Shown here: one piece after another, positions 58,929 through 64,000 of the stretch | Numbering within the stretch: the first letter of the stretch is position 1 | Layout: each line of letters opens with the position of its first letter | Assembly (NCBI GenBank): GCA_036927565.1 | Contig: JAYESD010000008.1 | Span: forward strand, 109,724,279-109,788,278 | Direction: 5' to 3' | Source: Tuctoria greenei | Taxonomy: Eukaryota; Streptophyta; Magnoliopsida; Poales; Poaceae | DNA: 64,000 nt | Program-made: the position numbers and the translations under genes | Notes under the pieces: generated by a model | Told to the model about the DNA's origin: nothing | What the model saw: only the letters and a program-made list of their open reading frames with translations | The model's database searches: none

Positions 58929-60508
58929 ATTATTCAATATGTCCTTGAGATAGCGAGCATAAGTGGGTACTTGCATCACATCAATCAAGGGCACATTGAT
59001 GTGGATCTTCTAGATAACCTCAACAAAGTGGTTGAATTGCTCATCCACTGTTGGCTTCCTTTGCATGTGAGGGAGTTGCAATATGTTGGTGTCTTCAAAT
59101 TGCTTGGCCATTCTCTCACTAAGCGGTTCACTTATGCCAGTTGGAACATCTTCTTTCTCATTTTCAGTTGTCCTCTTCTCTTGTGTGGGATACGGTGGGT
59201 CACGAGTGGTCTTGCCACCTCTCGTAGCCACCACATTCACCTTTTCCAATGGAGGAACAATTGCCGCAAGTTGAGCCAACTGAGCTTCCAACATCTTGTT
59301 GAAGCTCAATTATTCTTGAATGCTGAGGATAGTCCTTCAATCTTGGCATTAATGCTTTCTAGGGTCTTGTCATTAGCCGATAGCTTCTTTGTTAATGCAT
59401 CATCCATATTCAATTGGCTAATGGCAAGCTATCTCAAGTTAGGTTGATTTCCATTTTTGCCATTGTTGTTGTACCCTCCTTGAAAGTGAGGGCGCAGTTC
59501 GCCCCACCCTTGACCTCCTGGTCGATAGCCATTGTTGTTTCCATTGTTGGCCAGGTATAGGGCATCCTCATGAGTCTTTGGGCAGTCACTACCCAAGTGA
59601 CCCGTGTTGCCAAAGACTTCACAGGTGATGTGAGAGTCTAAGGCATGGGCATTGCCACATATTTCACCACTGGCTTGTCCATCAATCTTCTTCATGAGGA
59701 GGTCCAATTTAGCAGCAATCGTGCCCACCTCTTTCGAGGTTTGCATGCCTCGCTGATGGGTTTGGAAACGCTCATTGCTCCAGCCCATGTTGCACACCAT
59801 CATCTCAATTAAATCCTTGGCTTTGGGCACCGTCAATGAGAAGAAGGCTCCTCTAGTAGTAGCATCCACATGGTCACGGGCGGAAGGGATCAACCTGTTG
59901 TATAAGTTTTGAATAATCAGCCAGTCATCCATCCCATGGTGGGGACAAGCTGGCATGTCCTCCTAAAGCCTTTCCCATGCCTCGGGAATAGACTCCTTAG
60001 CATCTTGCTGGAAGCTGGAAATCCTTCCATGTAGGGCATTAGTCTTGCCCAACGGAAAGAACTTGGTCTGGAATGCCATATAACACTTCTCCCAGGTGTC
60101 TACAACACTTCGGTTCACATAGAACCACTGCTTCACTCTCCTGAGATGAGAGAATGGAAAGAGCCTAAGATGGATGACATCACGAGAGACATCCTTAACC
60201 TTAAAAGTGTTGCAGATCTCAAGAAACTGTTGCAGGTGAGCACTTGCATCCCCGTTAACATTCCCAAAATGGGTTGGCTTGCACCATAATGATCAGGCCA
60301 GTCTTGATTTTGAAGTTCATGTCTCCCATTTTAACAGTGGGCCCAACAGGCACATTGTTAGCATAGGGAGCCGAAAACTCAAGATGGGTCCTCTGGGCCA
60401 TTGGTGTTTCGGCTGTTGGTGCAATAGAGCTTCCTTGCATTGCCTCACGAAGCTTTTGAAGAGTAACAACACGAGTTCGATCTCTCAAAAGAGATTCGGG
60501 ATCTTAAA
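58929..60508 (-). pseudogene. gag of Athila1, broken
   Basis: Minus-strand ATHILA gag. From about 60508: DPESLLRDRTR; a frameshift near 60247; the Retrotrans_gag core (HLQQFLEICNTFKVKDVS, VKQWFYVN, FQTKFFPLGKTNALHG); a stop near 59964; ACPHHGMDDWLIIQ; a knuckle whose second Cys is lost (CEVFGNTGHLGSDC, about 59630-59585); and a Gly/Asn-rich tail to 59429. It continues through a stop and a frameshift to MLEAQLAQLAAIVP (59300) and DEQFNHFVEV, reaching LKDILNN at 58934, where chromovirus B inserted. No intact ATG start is seen. It would be the capsid and RNA-binding precursor; it is inactive here. Confidence 0.88.
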
Positions 60509-60646
60509 CAAAGTTTTACGACAAGCGAAAACCAGACAAACACTATCCTATTTTCACATAAAATGTGAAAAAATAAAGGTTATTCTATTAAAAACTTACC
60601 CAGGATCCTACCCTATTCACTTAATCACGCAATACTTCAGCTATCT

Positions 60647-60664
60647 TCCCCGGCAATGGTGCCA
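60647..60664 (-). other. Primer binding site of Athila1
   Basis: Minus strand TGGCACCATTGCCGGGGA, eight bases after the 5' LTR end. It matches the tRNA-Asp type site used by ATHILA elements, apart from two G-to-A changes. Confidence 0.85.
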
Positions 60665-60672
60665 GAAATGCT

Positions 60673-62227
60673 TGTTGACATTTCTTACGTCACAAATAAA
60701 AATACGCAAACGCACTGAAACTATCGATGTAGCATTTCCACTTTAAGAGTATTCCCAAAGGTGTCATTTATATTTTCCCAAAGGAAGGCAAAGTGGAAGC
60801 ATAGCAATCACCAAATGAAAAGGGTAGATTGGTCTAGGTAAGGTTCTAGTGAGGATGGGTAATAGATATGTAGAGGTAGTGTGACACACACAAGAGCATT
60901 CTATTCTAAGGAGGATAAATGTGTCAAAGACGGATTAGGCTAAGAGTTAAGAGTTGCTCCTACAATGCTGCTAATATACATATACATGGCTTAAGTTGGA
61001 TACAAATGAACATGTCAATGGTGAATTCTTATGCTAAGTTGTTCAACACATCGAGTACGGGTTTATCCCTAGCAATACTAGGACCTCCCGAAGGAGCTTG
61101 TGCCATATCCGTACGTTGAGGATTGCAAGTACAGATAGGGTTGTCACCACCTAGTGCCTATCTCTTCAATCCGTAGGTCTACGAGACATCCAACGCTACT
61201 TAACTATCCTAGCACCAAGCTAGCATATTAGGTCAATACCTTAGGAGCCTAGGCACAAGTCATCCTAAGGCAATGACTAAACTAAACATCATTGAACCAA
61301 TGTCGAAACATAGCATAAGTTATTCATATTAACATGGTCGTGTCATAACTAATTAGACTATAGCGGGGGTTTGTAGTGTTTATGATAATAGAATAAGATT
61401 GTTATGGCATAATCATAAAGACTAGTCCTACTACATACATGGACTCCACAATCAAACAAGAAACGCTTCATCCAAGTATATGAATAAAAGAAGACTAAAG
61501 AGTACAACATCTTTATTAAGAACAAATTCACTAATACAAAGAGGAACATATGGGCCAAACCTTTCCCAATTTGGAATTTGGAAGAGAGAGACTCCTTCTA
61601 CTCCTTCCTAACTTGGACTATGGACTCGAGGCTCTCCTCTCTACAGCCTAAACTCCTTTAAAGCTACGGAAAATAGTGGATACAACATAATGAATACTCA
61701 AGTGGTGTGTGTGTGAAGTGAGGGTAGGGGTCCTATTTATAGCTGGAGAAGAGTACGCTCCCACCATCAAAAGCGTGTGAATCGGTCTTCATTGTGATCA
61801 GGGCACTGCGGAGAGTCGACATGTGGAAGATGACCGAGTTTGGTGCCAGGAAGAACTAGGCCAAGTAGGTGGTTCTGCCGACCTGGTCATTGCACTGTTG
61901 AGGTTGTGCTTTCTCTAGGTCACTTACATGTGGGTCCCATTGATTGATACGGGTGATATACCGTTGGATGGCCTCGGATACTTCTGTTTATGGGTCATTT
62001 GATCCATGTGATGCCACATGTTAGCACTTGATTGGCTGGGATGATATCTTGTAGGATTGCTCCCCCTCTTTTACCTTATTTCCTGCATAAAATGTTTGCA
62101 TGCACTATTCTTCCAAAGACAAGTGGAAAAAGATTAAATATAAAGTTGATGTGTGCAACAAAAGGTGTTTCCTTCACATAATTGAGTTATATTGACGGGT
62201 GAAATTGGTATATAATAGCCGTCAACA
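60673..62227 (-). repeat. 5' LTR of Athila1
   Basis: Minus strand: TGTTGACGGCTATTATATAC at 62227 to AATGTCAACA at 60673; 1555 bp, with inverted ends TGTTGAC/GTCAACA. The proximal 595 bp align with the remaining 3' LTR (12776-13370). It contains TATAAATAGG at about 61735-61744 (minus). The plus-strand flank at 62228 is coding sequence of another ATHILA-like copy. Confidence 0.9.
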
Positions 62228-62500
62228 CGCCACCTCAAGTGGACAACCACATTGCATTTATGAAGAAATTGATCTACGAGGAGACTCCATCATTCCACCC
62301 ACGCTGACATTTCAAGAAGATGGAGAAGCCAAGACCCTCTGAATGGCCCAAGTCAACAAAACCGCAAAAGAAGGAATGGCGGATGAAACAAGGCAAGCTG
62401 ACCATGCCCATTTCTCTAGGGCTGGAGGCCAAAAATTGAGCTCCATGAAGATGGAGAAAAATCCATCTCATCGTATTTTGATGAGACCTCGCCAATAGGT
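62228..62500 (+). pseudogene. Protease C-terminus of a second ATHILA-like copy (Athila2)
   Basis: Plus strand: VDNHIAFMKKLIYEETPSFHPR, cut by stops, then WPKSTKPQKKEWRMKQ and a Lys/Ile-rich end with stops near 62436 and 62490. It is homologous to the end of the Athila1 protease (about 37580-37380) and its Lys/Pro tail. Athila1 inserted at its left side. The beginning of this copy lies outside the window. Confidence 0.72.
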
Positions 62501-63137
62501 TAATTTTGTAGTTATCTCATTTTCATCCCCATTTGAATTTTGAATTTTCCACAGCATGTTTACTTTTTTATTGGGGGTTGGAAATTTTTTATTCTCAACT
62601 TAGATTTATTTTCTTTGATTTTTGAAAAAAATGAAATATTGGATTTTGAGAAGTTTTATTTGAAAAACAAATTTTCGGAGCAACTTTGTGGTCGATTCAC
62701 CCAACAGCTCGAAATGTAGCCATTGGGGAGCCACATGCCAAAAGAGGGACCAGAGGGGGCCCACTCATAGTGCGGCCGAAAACCCTTGTCATTCGACTCG
62801 GGAAGAGTGCTAATTTGACTCTCTCTCCTCCAACAGCTATATTCTTTCCTCTTATAACCGTTGCGGGTGATACACAATTTATACATGCCCGGTTGGGTGT
62901 GTCACTTCACACTTCACCTCATTTTCACGTCCCCAGATCACTAACTCACTTGCTCAAGAATTATTTTGCTCTTTGTTGAAAAACTTCTCCCAATTTCCAA
63001 GCCAAAAAATTTGCTATCCTTCCCATTTGCATTTTTGCATTTGCATTCTCAATTTGGCAATCGTCAGGGGATTGTTGTTTGGTTTTCACTAACATAACCC
63101 ATTTAGAGTTTGTTTTGTTTGTTCTGAAGTTGTGTAG
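62501..63137 (+). promoter_or_regulatory. Athila2 spacer, homologous to Athila1 internal promoter region
   Basis: Noncoding, AT-rich at first, then AAAAGAGGGACCAGAGGGGG, GTGCGGCCGAAA, CTCTCTCTCCTCCAACAG, a TATA-like TTTATACATG near 62878, CACTTCACCTCATTTTCACG, and GTTTTCACTAACATAACCC near the ORF start expected just beyond 63137. Each block has a counterpart in the same order in Athila1 (37060-36660, minus strand). As in Athila1, no RT or integrase sequence lies between protease and spacer. It ends at the chromovirus B-type LTR. Confidence 0.65.
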
Positions 63138-64000
63138 TGTGACACCTGGTTATGAAAATGAACCAAGTGAACGCTTATGTGTGTCCAGGATGTTCAACAC
63201 ACATACACGAGTGCATTCACAAAAGAGTATAGAGAAAATTACCACAGAACAAGATTAATTAAGCACTTTAATTACACAATTCATACTATCCTTGAATCAA
63301 GCTCTAATGAATATTAATGACAAGTTTCAACTAATGCGGCAAAAATAAACTAACTAAGCAAACTAAACAGCTAAGCAGCATAAGCAATAGGGTAGCGCAG
63401 CACCAATCAACACCACTGGCAAAGCTGACGGTAGACACGGCCTAGAACTCTGCATTATCATCGTTATACTCTCAATCCTGACCTGCAACTGTTGGTGGTG
63501 GAATTGCAAGGGTGAGTACATGTCATACTCAGCAAGTGTGGAAAGTTGACATGTAGCTGATACAAATGACACATAATAATGGCTAAGTGCTGAAAAGTAC
63601 ATTAAAATATTTGAAAAGCAATATATATTTTGTTGTGAAATAAACCCATCATAAACCATGTAGTTACCATAATACCAATCCATACTTTATTACCATCATC
63701 CATATTCCAGATTTCTCATTACCATTAACCATATCCATTACCATAAACCATAACACCATTCCATAACCAGCCATAACCATATTATTGACCGTAACCATTA
63801 CCAAACCATCCCAAATCCCAATTTCCTTCTAATCATGTGAGGGTCCAGGTTGCTCATGATCGGGAGCACGGCTATCATGATAGTTTTAAAGACACTCTGC
63901 GGAGGTTGTACCACTTTACCCACGTGTTTGTGATTTCATCACTTTGCAGAAACTAGAACCTCTATTATGCCGTCTCACACTTCCATCGTTGTGTGGCCAA
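63138..64000 (-). repeat. LTR of a second chromovirus B family member, incomplete
   Basis: Plus strand starts TGTGACACCTGGTTATGAAA, aligned with the LTR ends at 45840 and 38118 (minus-strand elements). About 863 bp are inside the window and the LTR continues beyond it. It sits in Athila2, close to where the ATHILA-family ORF should start. Whether it is a solo LTR or part of a full element cannot be told here. Confidence 0.85.

Larger units (their letters stand above)
12776..62227 (-). mobile_element. Athila1: ATHILA-like Ty3/gypsy element, split by nested insertions
   Basis: One element on the minus strand can be read through all the insertions: 5' LTR 60673-62227, PBS 60647-60664, gag 58929-60508, protease 37489-38117, promoter-like spacer 36646-37488, ATHILA-family ORF in three pieces (36205-36645, 25696-25868, 14801-15666), 3' noncoding region 13371-14800, and 3' LTR 12776-13370. 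The rest of the 3' LTR lies beyond Sirevirus1 and is lost. Reading frames match up across copia1, the solo LTR and chromovirus B. No RT, RNase H or integrase is present anywhere, so it is a non-autonomous form. It is inserted in a second ATHILA-like copy (62228-63137). Confidence 0.82.

Noticed and set aside
58860..59447. 195-codon plus-strand ORF
   Set aside because: It is antisense to the Athila1 gag and the chromovirus B LTR start, crosses the junction between the two elements and has no recognisable domain.

Overview
This window looks like an intergenic retrotransposon graveyard from a grass (Poaceae) nuclear genome. The evidence is the Sirevirus-type Ty1/copia LTRs that open with TGAAAGTGCATCTAGG, the initiator-Met primer sites, the ATHILA-type and chromodomain-bearing Ty3/gypsy elements, and the complete absence of a recognisable host gene, rRNA, tRNA gene or CRISPR array. 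The species cannot be fixed from the sequence. Almost every base belongs to an LTR retrotransposon, and nearly all coding regions are broken by stops, frameshifts, deletions or later insertions.

Layout. (1) 1-7690: 3' part of a Ty3/gypsy chromovirus on + ('chromovirus A': protease, RT, RNase H, integrase, chromodomain-like tail), its PPT, and a long 3' LTR cut off at 7690. (2) 7691-9890: 5' LTR and internally deleted gag of a Ty1/copia element on - ('copia3'), inserted into (3) 9891-10044, the first 154 bp of a gypsy LTR ('family G'), itself inserted into (4) 10045-12775, the 3' half of a Sirevirus ('Sirevirus1') with an extra ORF, PPT and 3' LTR. (5) 12776-62227: one very large, repeatedly interrupted ATHILA-like element on - ('Athila1'), with 5' LTR 60673-62227, PBS, gag, protease, then a promoter-like spacer and an ATHILA-family ORF, and 3' LTR from 13370 downward. 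It has no RT, RNase H or integrase. (6) Insertions in Athila1: copia1 (15667-25695, -), a family G solo LTR (25869-36204) that itself holds a full-length copia2 (26275-35764, +), and chromovirus B (38118-58928, -), whose 5' LTR holds a full-length Sirevirus2 (46835-57240, +). (7) 62228-63137: a second ATHILA-like copy on + into which Athila1 inserted. (8) 63138-64000: another chromovirus B LTR running off the end.

Nesting order is readable because interrupted reading frames and LTRs rejoin across the insertions and several target-site duplications are visible (acaag for copia2, catag for the solo LTR, near-matches for copia1 and chromovirus B). The junction at 7690 is an exception: two truncated elements abut there, which implies a deletion.

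The most notable signals are these. First, arrays of the near-palindrome CGGAC(T/A)AGTCCG lie upstream of the TATA box in the LTRs of two unrelated superfamilies, Sirevirus (copia) and chromovirus B (gypsy), with a second small cluster downstream of the TATA box in both. Second, the two Sireviruses carry homologous 3' accessory ORFs ending in an acidic tail; in Sirevirus2 this ORF appears to have its own leader, a possible 354-bp intron and palindromes upstream. Third, two independent ATHILA-like copies share the same RT-less layout with a conserved TATA-bearing spacer before the ATHILA-family ORF.
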